Below the pieces are notes generated by a model. It saw only the letters and a program-made list of their open reading frames with translations, was not told the origin of the DNA and made no database searches. Position numbers and translations under genes: made by a program. Below are positions 45,361 through 54,551 of a stretch of DNA of 60,885 bases, piece after piece (the first letter of the stretch is position 1; every line of letters starts with the position of its first letter). Location of the stretch: the NCBI GenBank assembly GCA_001914785.1, contig MNDE01000081.1:1-60885 (forward strand), read 5' to 3'. This stretch comes from Acidobacteria bacterium 13_2_20CM_57_17 (GTDB taxonomy: Bacteria > Acidobacteriota > Terriglobia > Acidiferrales > UBA7541).

Positions 45361-46155
45361 ATGGCTCACGAAACCAAGGGCACGAATTTGGAACTAGTCG
45401 AAAGAGAACTTTCTCGATTACTGAACTACGCGTACGCAGGTTTTTTGGCGCTTCTTATCTTCCATTTCGTTGAGTCTGACCTCGCGGAGAAATTCAGAAG
45501 GGACTTGGGGTGGGAGCTCGTCGTCCTGGCATGCATCGTGATCGGCGCTGGAATATACCGGGCTCACAGGAGCGCGATCATCCCAATTCATCATTTGTTT
45601 GCGTGCTACCTGTTCTGGGTGTGGGACGAACGCCGGCTGTGGCGCGCGCGCAAGCCCGAGCGCACAAAAGGAGCGGAGTCGGTTAGTCCAACTCGCTGGT
45701 TCGGGTCTCTGGGCGTAGAAAAATACCGCCGCATTCTTGCCTACAACACCCTTCGCCACGACGCGGTTTTCCTGACTCTGGAGGAGCAAAAACGACTCGA
45801 CCTTATGCATGCCGAGTTCGGCCTCGTCGTCATGGCGGCGGAGGCATGTATCTTTGGTGCTGCGTACGCTGGGTACAAACTGTTTCGGTTTCACAGTCTA
45901 GCATGGTGGGTACCGTTGGTATGGCTCGTCGTCGGCATCGTGGTCTTTGCCGCGTCCTATCCGGCTCCAATGCAAGAGCACGCAATCGAATGCCTGCGCT
46001 GGCGTACTCGGGAGAAAGAAGGGGACGAAGTAGAAGTAGAAAAAGACGGCAAGAAAATCAAAACAAAGATCAAAAATCCAGTAACGACGACGTTGAAGAA
46101 ATACGGGCTGCTGGCAGAGCAGTCACCGAGCAACCCAGCCAACCCGGCGCCGTAG
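45361..46155 (+). CDS. Multi-pass membrane protein of unknown function
   Basis: Protein of 264 aa starting behind GGGAGAGAG. Helices lie at about 22-37, 51-65, 75-92, 155-180 and 186-202, and a charged cytoplasmic tail rich in Lys and Glu follows (EVEVEKDGKKIKTKIKN). A large loop at 95-150 carries many Arg residues. I recognise no family. It lies in island module 1 beside another membrane protein. Confidence 0.7.
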   Translation: MAHETKGTNLELVERELSRLLNYAYAGFLALLIFHFVESDLAEKFRRDLGWELVVLACIVIGAGIYRAHRSAIIPIHHLFACYLFWVWDERRLWRARKPERTKGAESVSPTRWFGSLGVEKYRRILAYNTLRHDAVFLTLEEQKRLDLMHAEFGLVVMAAEACIFGAAYAGYKLFRFHSLAWWVPLVWLVVGIVVFAASYPAPMQEHAIECLRWRTREKEGDEVEVEKDGKKIKTKIKNPVTTTLKKYGLLAEQSPSNPANPAP

Positions 46156-46367
46156 CCAGCGGACTGCCGGTACGATCCTGAACGTACGTGTATGAACGCC
46201 AATGCGTTGGGCGGCTGAGGCAGACTCCTCAACGAATCACAGCCGAGAATGGCTATTCCCAACAACTATCGGCGGCGGTGCGAACCCCCATATCAAATAG
46301 TCGGAGATCGCCACTGAAGCGACTCTCAGAAACTTGCAGGAAAGTAGCCGGGTGGTATTCTCTGTGC

Positions 46368-46826
46368 GTGCCTGACTGGAAACGAGTCATCGTCGGAGAT
46401 GCATTTCAACTACCGTCTCGCGATTTCAATTACTATCGAGACCTTTTTCTGCTGTGGCCATTTCTTCTTTTCACGATAGCTAGTCTTGTGAATCTATTCG
46501 GCGTCGGGCATGACCATCGAGTCGGTCTAAAGTTTCTAGCCTTGTCTCTCGTGACCATTTTTCTCGCACGCGAGCGATTCATTCTGATTGGGGGTGCTCT
46601 TGGGTTTTGCGCTGCGCAGTCCGGCATTTCGTTCGTCCTTAAACATGACTGGATAGCATTGGCGGTATCAATCTGTTCAAGCACGCTTTGTCTCTTACTG
46701 TTTCGCAGTTTGAAGGACTACAAGCCAAGCTACAGCAGGCCGAAAGGGATTCTCATTGCCGATATTCTGACTGGGTTGACGTCTCTGGGACTTACGCTTG
46801 CACTATTTTCTTGGATTCGTAGGTGA
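46368..46826 (+). CDS. Hypothetical membrane protein, 152 aa
   Basis: The open frame begins at 46188, but its first 60 residues look non-coding, so a GTG at 46368 is preferred; the start is weakly supported. The rest has four or five hydrophobic segments (LFLLWPFLLFTIASLVNLFG, LGFCAAQSGISFVL, LIADILTGLTSLGLTLALFS). No family is recognised. It probably sits in the inner membrane. Confidence 0.55.
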   Translation: MPDWKRVIVGDAFQLPSRDFNYYRDLFLLWPFLLFTIASLVNLFGVGHDHRVGLKFLALSLVTIFLARERFILIGGALGFCAAQSGISFVLKHDWIALAVSICSSTLCLLLFRSLKDYKPSYSRPKGILIADILTGLTSLGLTLALFSWIRR

Positions 46827-46977
46827 TTCTAGATGCTCAAGTCCCGATTAACAGCGCTAATCGTACAACCGGCGCGTCACAGGAAATATGAATTCGCCGA
46901 GCCACTCCTGATACGGGCGAACCCTCTCAGTCACCGCACCAAACCAAATCTTTTGCCGCGCCGAAAGAAGCGATCAA

Positions 46978-48876
46978 TCACCTGTTGCGCAGATAAGTCG
47001 CACCATCTTGCGATTGCACTGGGCCACCGACAAAGAAGTGGCAATGCTGGCGACGCAGGCGGACGCGCGCCCGACCGGCTCGTGCAGTCGGTCCGCGCCG
47101 TTGGCCGGCCCAGGTGCCGAAGAGGAATTCTTTCGCGCGCGTCATGGCGACGTACAGCAATCGGCGTTCTTCCCCCAAGTCTGCGTCAGGCCTGGGCACG
47201 ATCCCATCGTCGAGGCCAGCGATGATTGTCGCTCGTACCGTGAGGCCCTTCGAGCCGACCATAGTCATTATGCGCACGCCGTGACTCTCTGCGAGTGCAC
47301 GGTCTTTCCCAAGTGGCGTGATCTGTGACATGAACCGGTCGAGTCCCTGGCCTTCTTCGACCAAGCCATCGAGCGCGTGCAAAAGCTCTGTGCATGCAGC
47401 GCTCGGCTCGGGGACAACGTCGTCGCCAGCCGTTTCGACCAACCAGTGCCCCCATCCCTCCTTGGGCATCGCGTCTGGTGCCGGGTGTGCCATCAGCCAC
47501 GCAGTCACGACCTGCATCAGGGTTTGCGCTCTGTTCGCGGAGCGAGGTGCGTCCGGAAAGTTCGCTTCATGAGCCGCAAACAGTGCTTCGCCAAACTGGA
47601 CGCGAGTGACGCGGGCTCGCTCGTAGATGTAGTCGCAGAAGGCTTGCCCGATGCCGGGCGTCAACAAAAGCAGACTCGCCCATGCCAGCGAATCTCGTTC
47701 GTGCACAAGCAGCCGGAATGCGGCCAACATGCGCCGGTTGTCGGGCTCGGCCAGCATTCGCTCAACAGCGTCAGGATCGGAATAGGCGATGCCCAAGTCA
47801 TCCAGGGCGTGTTTGATGGGCCCGCTAAAAGTGCCGTTGTGGTCGCCGCGCAGCAAGATCAGAATTTCTTCGGCAGAGACGTGATCGCGCGCGATCAACT
47901 GCCGGACTAAAGCGGCGATACCCTGCGCTTCTGTGACATCGCCGGGGAAGGCGAGCAGTGCAACTTCGCCATCAGGCGATCCTTCGGCGCACGCCAACGC
48001 GGGGCGGCCATGCGGACGATCGGGATCGCCCGCGATCACATATGTGGCCCACTCAATGATACGTCGGCCGCAACGTTGCGTGACTGACAGCGGATAAAGC
48101 GTGCAGCCCGGATAGTCGTCAGGGAATCGACGAATTCCTTCAGGCGCCGCATAGCGGAACGAGTATATCGACTGGTCGTCATCACCTGCTGCGATGATCG
48201 AGCATCCGCGGTCGGCAATGAGGTGCAAGACATCTAGGTCGCACGCATTAAGGTCTTGGTATTCATCCACAATTAGCAAGTCATATTCGACGCCTTCTAG
48301 GTCAGGGTGATCGCGGAGCGCCTGGCGTAGAGCAAACGGCAGTTCGGCAAGAAGTGTGTAGCCATAGATTTGTCGGTGCTCATTCCAGGCGCCCACAAAT
48401 CGCGCGCGCTCAGCGGGATCGACACGTGGGTGCTCGCGTGGTTCAAGGAATTCCCAATTCGATGCCATCTCACGGATCAGGTTGTCGAGATGATCCATGC
48501 GAACATTGATTCGATGAGCGAGCGTGGGGTGCACAATTTGGTGTTCTTCCCACTTGTCCGCAATGCGCAAAGGTTGAGGAAAATCACCCGTCCCTGGATT
48601 GCGAAGTAGAACAGATATTGAGAACGAATGGATCGTGCTAGGGCGCTCGGCTGCCGCTGCAGGATGGTCGGATACCTTCTTCGCCAGTTCGGCCGTTGCG
48701 GCGCGCGTGAACGTCAGTAGCTTTACGCGCGGCGCGGGATTACCGGCGAGCAGGTGATCGACAAGCGCTACCAGCGTTGCGCTCTTTCCCGTGCCAGGTC
48801 CAGCGAGCACGCGCGCGTGCCGGTCCGCATGGTGGGCAAGGATTGCCTGCTGTTCGCGAGTTGGTCGATACGGCAT
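46978..48876 (-). CDS. UvrD/PcrA-like superfamily 1 DNA helicase
   Basis: ATP-dependent 3'-5' helicase of 632 aa, start at 48876. Motifs in order: Q motif (PTREQQAIL), Walker A AGPGTGKS (25-32), Ia (LTFTRAATAELAKKV), II (LLIVDEYQDLN), III (AAGDDDQSIYSFRYA), V (TMVGSKGLTVRATII) and VI (EERRLLYVAMTRAKEFLFG). It is somewhat shorter than housekeeping UvrD, and its GC-rich codon use contrasts with the AT-richer genes to its right. SF1 helicases of this kind occur in several defence islands; no partner nuclease of a known system is adjacent. Confidence 0.92.
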   Translation of the reverse strand: MPYRPTREQQAILAHHADRHARVLAGPGTGKSATLVALVDHLLAGNPAPRVKLLTFTRAATAELAKKVSDHPAAAAERPSTIHSFSISVLLRNPGTGDFPQPLRIADKWEEHQIVHPTLAHRINVRMDHLDNLIREMASNWEFLEPREHPRVDPAERARFVGAWNEHRQIYGYTLLAELPFALRQALRDHPDLEGVEYDLLIVDEYQDLNACDLDVLHLIADRGCSIIAAGDDDQSIYSFRYAAPEGIRRFPDDYPGCTLYPLSVTQRCGRRIIEWATYVIAGDPDRPHGRPALACAEGSPDGEVALLAFPGDVTEAQGIAALVRQLIARDHVSAEEILILLRGDHNGTFSGPIKHALDDLGIAYSDPDAVERMLAEPDNRRMLAAFRLLVHERDSLAWASLLLLTPGIGQAFCDYIYERARVTRVQFGEALFAAHEANFPDAPRSANRAQTLMQVVTAWLMAHPAPDAMPKEGWGHWLVETAGDDVVPEPSAACTELLHALDGLVEEGQGLDRFMSQITPLGKDRALAESHGVRIMTMVGSKGLTVRATIIAGLDDGIVPRPDADLGEERRLLYVAMTRAKEFLFGTWAGQRRGPTARAGRARVRLRRQHCHFFVGGPVQSQDGATYLRNR

Positions 48877-49316
48877 ATCTCTTGCCGATCTTATCCGAGG
48901 TGCGAGAGTTGGTGAACAGAGAGTCTGTGCCAATTCCTGTTTCGACAGGGAGGCGCTCCGCAGGGGGTCACTGAATCGCGCGGCCTGAAGTTCCGATCTA
49001 GGCAGTTGGTCCCACGTCGCTTCCGGCCCATTCCGGGCGGATTACGGGCAACCCGCAAAGAACCCACTCGGGTGGGTGACCTATCTGAGAGCAAGCAGCA
49101 AATGGGTTGGATTCGAACGCCTAAGCCCCATTGATAGCGCGTAACTTAACTTACTGATTTTTAAGGACGCCAAAAACGCCAGAATGGGCAGATATGGGGG
49201 ATCGAGGTACATAGGGAGGTACACGGCCCCAACCCACGTTCGCGTGTTAAAATCTCCGCATGTTTCACGATTCGGTGCGGTGGCGTATTCCATCGGCGCT
49301 CTGAAGAGACCGTGTT
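48877..49316. other. 440-bp gap containing att-like segment B
   Basis: Holds a T-arm-like stretch (TTGGATTCGAACGCC around 49107-49121), ATTGAT (49130), CAAAAACGCC (49171) and paired GGTACAT/GGTACAC boxes (49206, 49218). The flank before ATTGAT and the order of elements match the segment at 44.6 kb. A short hairpin ACCCAC-TCG-GTGGGT is near 49062. No gene is seen. Confidence 0.6.
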
Positions 49317-50105
49317 ATGGGCTTTTTTTATTTTGACGAAAGCATTCATCCAAGAGGGAGCTTTACCCTAGGTGCCTTTGCGTATTCCAAAGAATCGCTC
49401 GATCTCCCCGTCAGCGATGCGCTTCGGCAAAATGGGCTAATACCTGGCATGCACGAGTTCAAGAGCGGCACTCGTATGGATAAGAATCCCGTGCAGGCAA
49501 AGGTACGCGATATGCTGAAGTCCGTTATCAACAGCCACTGTCGCATCGGACTTGTGGTCGCGCCCGACAGCCCGCGCCAATTGCTAGGTCACGAGGCTGT
49601 GCTCGGCCTCGAAAAAATTCTGTCCATGAATGACTTCGAGACTCCGATACAGGAGGTCTTTTTTGACCAGGGTATTTTCGAAACTTTGCCCTACGCTCAC
49701 CAGCGAGCGGCGCAAATGTCTTCCAGCAGTAAAGCTGCTTGCAACTTGCACTTTGAGCAGAATTCCCGAGAAGTCATGGGACTTCAGGTCGCTGACCTCA
49801 TTGCTCACATGTGCGCAACGATGCTCCTCGCTCAACTTGGACTGATAACAAAGAAAGTTAAAGTCGGTGAAAACTCAGGCTACGACCCTGACCTCGACGT
49901 AGAATTGGAGTTCGAGTTGTGGGCAACTCTGAGGTGGAAATTCTTCGCTTTAGGTCCGCCTCCATATGACACCTGGAAATCGCAGCTTGATTTTCAGGTA
50001 GATGTGGCATCAAGTGGTCTACACGTAGCGGCAGCATGCGACCCCGGTGTCAGGGATGCGGCTTTGAATCGCTTTGGCAGGATGTATCTTGGTTGTATTC
50101 ATTGA
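49317..50105 (+). CDS. DUF3800 domain protein
   Basis: Protein of 262 aa beginning MGFFYFDESIH, the typical DUF3800 start with the DES triad (Asp7-Glu8-Ser9); LQVADLIAHM near residue 157 holds the second conserved Asp. The family has an RNase H-like fold and is common on mobile elements and phage-related islands. A nuclease role is suspected for the family but not proven. It is the first gene after att-like segment B. Confidence 0.82.
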   Translation: MGFFYFDESIHPRGSFTLGAFAYSKESLDLPVSDALRQNGLIPGMHEFKSGTRMDKNPVQAKVRDMLKSVINSHCRIGLVVAPDSPRQLLGHEAVLGLEKILSMNDFETPIQEVFFDQGIFETLPYAHQRAAQMSSSSKAACNLHFEQNSREVMGLQVADLIAHMCATMLLAQLGLITKKVKVGENSGYDPDLDVELEFELWATLRWKFFALGPPPYDTWKSQLDFQVDVASSGLHVAAACDPGVRDAALNRFGRMYLGCIH

Positions 50106-50192
50106 TCTGACGGGATTTTCCGAACCCAAACTAACAAGTTCGTGGGGCGGAGCCTGTTGAAAATACACGATAAATGCGAATGAAGAAGCGCA

Positions 50193-51062
50193 CTAGCTTA
50201 GATGAATGAACGTCCTCCCATACCGGCGGACCTGCGACGCCGATTCTTTCGCATGTTCCAGATCGTCAAGTCGGGCAATAATTTGTGCCCGTTGCGATTC
50301 GTCGGCAATAGTGCTGGCGGTTTCGCGCAAGCGGGCAAACAGTTGTTCATTCGATACGGAAGCGATGTTCATAGAGTTGTCGGTACTGTTTACATTGACG
50401 CGGGCATTGGGGCCGTGCATGTGGATGTTCTGTGCCAAGTTCGCTTCTCCTCTTGCATGAATTGTCCTGAATCCAGCTGGCGATTCGATCTCTTCAATTA
50501 ACTTTGCGGTTGGCCTGACCTTCAGAGAAACGGGTAGTGGAACGCCTGATGCGCGGAAATAGCCCTGCTCGCTTAAAAGCTGCAAGTTCCGATGAAATGT
50601 TTGAACGGACCCTCCAAGGTAATCAAAATCTTCAGCACATTCAAAGTCAACGTAGGAGTTTAGCCCGAGAGCTGGATACTTAAATCCAAGCCAGTATCCG
50701 CCTAGTTTGAGAAAACGCCGGATTGTTTGGTCGTCCGCTGGCTTTTGCGGCTGAAAATCAGACGCCCTTAGTCGCAGTTCGTGGTATCGGTCGGGGGCGA
50801 TGGGTGTCTCAAAACTGAAAACGCCAGAGTCGAACGCTTGACGGAGGACGTTCAATCTTACTGTCTCGACCCGTTCGTCGTAGTCTTTGATGAAAACTCT
50901 ATCCGTTCCAGACCGGAACATCGAGACGTTTCGCATGCCGCGATCTTTTACAAGGTCTTTCAATTTGAAGTAGTACAGGACACCATCCCGCCCGTCAGCG
51001 TTCCCCACGTCGATGTACGCTGCCTCGAAACACTCGCCGCCGAGGGTGACAAGAATTTTCAT
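50193..51062 (-). CDS. Island protein with AbiTii-like oligomerisation tail
   Basis: Protein of 289 aa. The first 190 residues match nothing I know; this part has several conserved-looking aromatic stretches (YHELRLRASDFQ, FLKLGGYWLGFKYPALGL). The C-terminal 90 residues contain NIHMHGPNARVNVNSTDNS, a beta-rich phrase seen at the end of AbiTii-type and related phage-defence proteins, then a helical tail. It may therefore be an effector with a multimerising tail. It is convergent with the DUF3800 gene. Confidence 0.65.
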   Translation of the reverse strand: MKILVTLGGECFEAAYIDVGNADGRDGVLYYFKLKDLVKDRGMRNVSMFRSGTDRVFIKDYDERVETVRLNVLRQAFDSGVFSFETPIAPDRYHELRLRASDFQPQKPADDQTIRRFLKLGGYWLGFKYPALGLNSYVDFECAEDFDYLGGSVQTFHRNLQLLSEQGYFRASGVPLPVSLKVRPTAKLIEEIESPAGFRTIHARGEANLAQNIHMHGPNARVNVNSTDNSMNIASVSNEQLFARLRETASTIADESQRAQIIARLDDLEHAKESASQVRRYGRTFIHLS

Positions 51063-51173
51063 GGGCCGTTCAGAATTATATTAAACCTGCTGCTGGTTTG
51101 CCCGCCAGGCTGTTTCGCTTTACTTTCTCCCTACATCCGCTTACACTTCTTAACGTACGTCTGGAGTCGCGGC

Positions 51174-51389
51174 ATGAACACAAAAAAGACTATGGCGTGG
51201 GTTATCAGCGGCTCGCTGGCTGCCGCTGTAGGGATTTGCGAGGCACGTGAAAATCCCCACATCGAACAGCGTCAGCATGAAGAGGCTCCGCGTTTGAGTT
51301 ATGAATTTCCCAATTCAACCGCGACCGTGACCATACTTGGTTCACTGCTGCCAGAAGATTTGTCCACACCTGTTCGATTGAAGAGGTAA
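51174..51389 (+). CDS. Small possible exported protein before the kinase gene
   Basis: Frame of 71 aa starting MNTKKTMAWVISGSLAAAVG, which resembles a short signal peptide, followed by a polar region. Its stop is nine bases before the kinase start. Ribosome site is weak. It may be a leader gene of the kinase operon or non-coding. Confidence 0.4.
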   Translation: MNTKKTMAWVISGSLAAAVGICEARENPHIEQRQHEEAPRLSYEFPNSTATVTILGSLLPEDLSTPVRLKR

Positions 51390-51398
51390 TCTTGCCAC

Positions 51399-52904
51399 AT
51401 GCCCTCGGTTGCTCTTGGCACCACTTTTTCTGGACCGAACAACGAAACATTCAAAACCACTGATTTCCTCGGCCAAGGTGCCTTTGGTGAAGTGTATCGT
51501 GCTGTGGGAGAGACCTCGGGCACAGTTGTTGCCGTGAAACTATTGCCGCTCGGGGCACTTGCCTCTCCCGAGTCCAAGATCGCTTTGTTGAATGAAATAA
51601 GAACGGCGCAACGGATCAAGCACCCTAATGTTGTGCAGATGTTACACGTAAATGATGGAACCGCGTCGCAGATCGGCCCTTACGTCGTAATGGAATATGT
51701 TTCCGGTGGGAGCTTGGCGAATGTGCTGCGTGCGGGAACCCAAATCCCGCTCGAACGAGCCATCGACATGATGATCGACATTGCTCAAGGGGCCAAAGCA
51801 ATAAACGAGAAACTGATCCACCGCGACATTAAGCCGGACAACGTTTTAATCGAGGGCAGTAAGCTCAAGATCGGGGACTTCGGTATTTCCAAGTTCGTAG
51901 ATGAGAGCACCCGTCTGCACACCTTCAAGGGTAGACAGCACATTTGGTATATGGCCCCGGAAGGTTGGGCGAATCAAGCAAACACAATCAAGATTGACGT
52001 TTATTCGGTCGGTTTGGTGTTCTATGAAATCTTGGCGCTACAAAATCCATTGTTGCCGCATGTGGCGGACCCAACCGATTTTCTCGATTGGGAAAAAGCG
52101 CACCTCTACCAGCCGTGTCCTGATGTTCGTACCTCCCGCAATGATGTGCCATTGTCCATCGCCCAACTCTTGTCTCGCATGGTCAGCAAAAGGCCAGACG
52201 ACCGACCGTATTGGGATGAAGTATTGAACGTACTAAGTCAGCCGAGCGTCGTTAGTGGCACCACCAAAAATCCAACCATCACTGCGGCGGTGGAAGCTGC
52301 CGTTGCCCGTAAAGAACAGGAGAAAAGGAAAGAGCTAGAATTGCTGGCACAGCGGGACAAACGAGAGACGCAACTTGACTTGTATCGCTACTCGTGTGCC
52401 GCCTTACTCGCACAATTGGACCCGGTTGTTGAGCAATTCAATCAGGAATTTCAGTACGGTCAAATTACAAGGCGAGAAGAAGCGGGCATAATTTTCTACC
52501 ATATTCCTCAATGTCACAGTATTCAGGTCAGTTTTTTCCGCCCGCCAGACTCGCCAATGAAGGTTCGGAACGGTGAAGTAATCGGAGGAGGCTGGATCGG
52601 GCTATCACAAGGCATAAGCGCCAACGTCGTGCTCCTCAAACATGGGGCGGATGACTTATACGGGCGGTGGAGCATCTGCGAAATCAAAATTTCGGGTATC
52701 GTAAACCCCCCTTCTTTAATCGGACAGTTCGGCATAACTAAGCACACGGTTGAACCCTTTGGATTCAAGGCTGAATATTTCTATGAGCAGATGCAATACG
52801 TGGGGATGGCACACGTTTTTAACTACTTCTTCAGTGACGACGTTACGGGATTCTTTGCCAAATTGATTCACGAGTCGTGCAAAATCGGGAATCCTGTAGG
52901 ATGA
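51399..52904 (+). CDS. Hanks-type Ser/Thr protein kinase with unique C-terminal domain
   Basis: Kinase of 501 aa. The Gly loop is GQGAFGEVY (25-33), Lys47, Glu66, catalytic loop HRDIKPDN (Asp143, Asn148), DFG at 160-162 and MAPE, all intact. After residue 290 comes a short Lys/Glu coiled segment (KEQEKRKELELLAQRDKRE) and a 190-residue domain I do not recognise, with no membrane helix. The kinase is soluble, unlike PASTA-type kinases. A gene with an AlbA_2 domain follows 69 bases downstream, and the pair is probably one unit. Confidence 0.92.
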   Translation: MPSVALGTTFSGPNNETFKTTDFLGQGAFGEVYRAVGETSGTVVAVKLLPLGALASPESKIALLNEIRTAQRIKHPNVVQMLHVNDGTASQIGPYVVMEYVSGGSLANVLRAGTQIPLERAIDMMIDIAQGAKAINEKLIHRDIKPDNVLIEGSKLKIGDFGISKFVDESTRLHTFKGRQHIWYMAPEGWANQANTIKIDVYSVGLVFYEILALQNPLLPHVADPTDFLDWEKAHLYQPCPDVRTSRNDVPLSIAQLLSRMVSKRPDDRPYWDEVLNVLSQPSVVSGTTKNPTITAAVEAAVARKEQEKRKELELLAQRDKRETQLDLYRYSCAALLAQLDPVVEQFNQEFQYGQITRREEAGIIFYHIPQCHSIQVSFFRPPDSPMKVRNGEVIGGGWIGLSQGISANVVLLKHGADDLYGRWSICEIKISGIVNPPSLIGQFGITKHTVEPFGFKAEYFYEQMQYVGMAHVFNYFFSDDVTGFFAKLIHESCKIGNPVG

Positions 52905-52973
52905 ACTCAATGAGCGAGAATATCGCTGTGAAAGTGCCGCGTCTCCCGCCAACGTCACATCCGAGGTCCGCAA

Positions 52974-54290
52974 ATGTCACCGATTTCTGACGCCCAACGC
53001 GAGAACACCAGGCTTGTCCTCAAGGAATTGTTCAGCTTGTGGCACAAGAGGTCAGGTCTGTATGGCAACGTCCTTTTCGCCTCGGCTGTCGGAAAAGGAT
53101 ACGACAAGAAGAAATGGCGCAACGTCTGCTCGTTCCTGCTCCCTCTGCACAAAGCCGAAGTTCGCTCGATTGGCGTGCAAGCGGATTACGGAGATTTCAA
53201 GCTTGTTGAAGGTGCCATCTCCATTGATGAGGCCAAGGAAGTTCTCTCAACTGTCGTGGAGCGAGACCACTTGTGCTTGCCCGGTACTCCAGAAATCGAA
53301 ATACAAGCTTCCTTACATCCCAACTCTCCGCATCACTTTTGGGATAGCGGCTGGCACCGCTTTCCGCTCTTTTTCCCATATTACGAATACAACCTCAGCA
53401 TCGATCAGGACTTCAAAGGGGAGTCACCGCAACAAGCCTTGTATGGTGTTGACTTACCTGTATTCCCGTCAGGTGGAGCGGCCATCGAGAGTTTCTTCAG
53501 CACCCGGCTTGGCGACAATAGCTCGTACGGCGGTTTTCTTGCCGCTCTCGTTCCAGATTATAGAGGCAAGATCGAGGAAATCCGCATCGGCACTAACAGC
53601 ATCCAAGTTGAAATAGAGTGCCTTGCCGGAAGCTCGGAAAAAGACCTAATCGGAAAACTTTTTGTTCGGTATCATGGCGGCATCTCCATCACTGCGGACT
53701 TAAACTTCACAGATCACAAAGCGTCTGCCGAAATTCGAGACTTTCCTCGTGATCTGCTCGTTGTGCTTTTGTGCCGTCAGGATGGAGAACTTGTTGACCG
53801 TAGGAGTTTTCTGGCGGGAAGCCAATATGTAACAGAAGGTGTGACAATCGAAGCTCCCGAACAGGACATAGAACAAGTGATTCAGATGGGTGAATCGGAC
53901 GCCGTAGAGTTCAAGCGAGAGATTCCGCCGCAACGAGAACAGATTGCTGTTGGCGCAACCGCTTTTGCAAATCGTAGAGGCGGAAGAATCTTTATCGGAG
54001 TCGCGGACGATTGCTCGATCTTTGGGTGCCGACTGGATAAGCCGAAGGATACGATAAATCAAATTCTGCGGAGCTATTGCGATCCCCCGCTCGATGTTTC
54101 CGTTGATGAGGTTCAGATTCGCAATCTACCGATTATTGTCGTGACGATTCCAGAAGGCAAGGACAAGCCTTACGCCGTAAAAGATAAGGGAATTTATATT
54201 CGCAGCGGAGCGAGCAAGCGGATTGCGACACGATATGAACTGGATGAAATGTACAGTGGAAAGCACAGCGCCACAAATCTATTCCCGTAA
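52974..54290 (+). CDS. AlbA_2 (Schlafen-like) domain protein paired with the kinase
   Basis: Protein of 438 aa. The C-terminal domain (about 300-428) fits AlbA_2: ESDAVEFKREIPP, AFANRRGGRIFIGVADD, RSYCDPPLDVSVDEV, GKDKPYAVKDKGIYIRSGA. AlbA_2 domains bind nucleic acid or nucleotide and occur in transcription regulators and in defence proteins. The N-terminal 290 residues match nothing I know. The arrangement suggests phosphorylation of this protein by the kinase. Confidence 0.85.
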   Translation: MSPISDAQRENTRLVLKELFSLWHKRSGLYGNVLFASAVGKGYDKKKWRNVCSFLLPLHKAEVRSIGVQADYGDFKLVEGAISIDEAKEVLSTVVERDHLCLPGTPEIEIQASLHPNSPHHFWDSGWHRFPLFFPYYEYNLSIDQDFKGESPQQALYGVDLPVFPSGGAAIESFFSTRLGDNSSYGGFLAALVPDYRGKIEEIRIGTNSIQVEIECLAGSSEKDLIGKLFVRYHGGISITADLNFTDHKASAEIRDFPRDLLVVLLCRQDGELVDRRSFLAGSQYVTEGVTIEAPEQDIEQVIQMGESDAVEFKREIPPQREQIAVGATAFANRRGGRIFIGVADDCSIFGCRLDKPKDTINQILRSYCDPPLDVSVDEVQIRNLPIIVVTIPEGKDKPYAVKDKGIYIRSGASKRIATRYELDEMYSGKHSATNLFP

Positions 54291-54345
54291 ATGAGTAGCT
54301 TGACATAATTCCCTTTTGCGCTACCCTGCTCATTCGAGGTGAGTC

Positions 54346-54546
54346 ATGCACGTTCGCTCTCTTGAAGCCTCCACGCACAACTACATACGCGGCTGCATCC
54401 GGGCGTATTTCGAGGGTAGCCGTAACCTACGCTGGATCGTAAGTGTGATTGGCGATGCGAAAGCTCACGCCCGCGTCATCGTGGAAACTGGATTCAGCCA
54501 ATACGCGGGATCGCAATCGTATCGAGAGTTGATGGCCGAGTTGTAA
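54346..54546 (+). CDS. Small hypothetical protein, 66 aa
   Basis: Starts behind GAGGTGA and lies 55 bp after the AlbA_2 gene on the same strand. It has a mixed helix/strand pattern (RWIVSVIGDAKAHARVIVE) with no membrane segment. It may belong to the kinase/AlbA_2 unit. No family recognised. Confidence 0.6.
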   Translation: MHVRSLEASTHNYIRGCIRAYFEGSRNLRWIVSVIGDAKAHARVIVETGFSQYAGSQSYRELMAEL

Positions 54547-54551
54547 GCTAC

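Noticed and set aside
49105..49125. Second complete tRNA gene
   Set aside because: Only a T-arm-like stretch is present; the stems do not pair and no acceptor or anticodon arm can be built.
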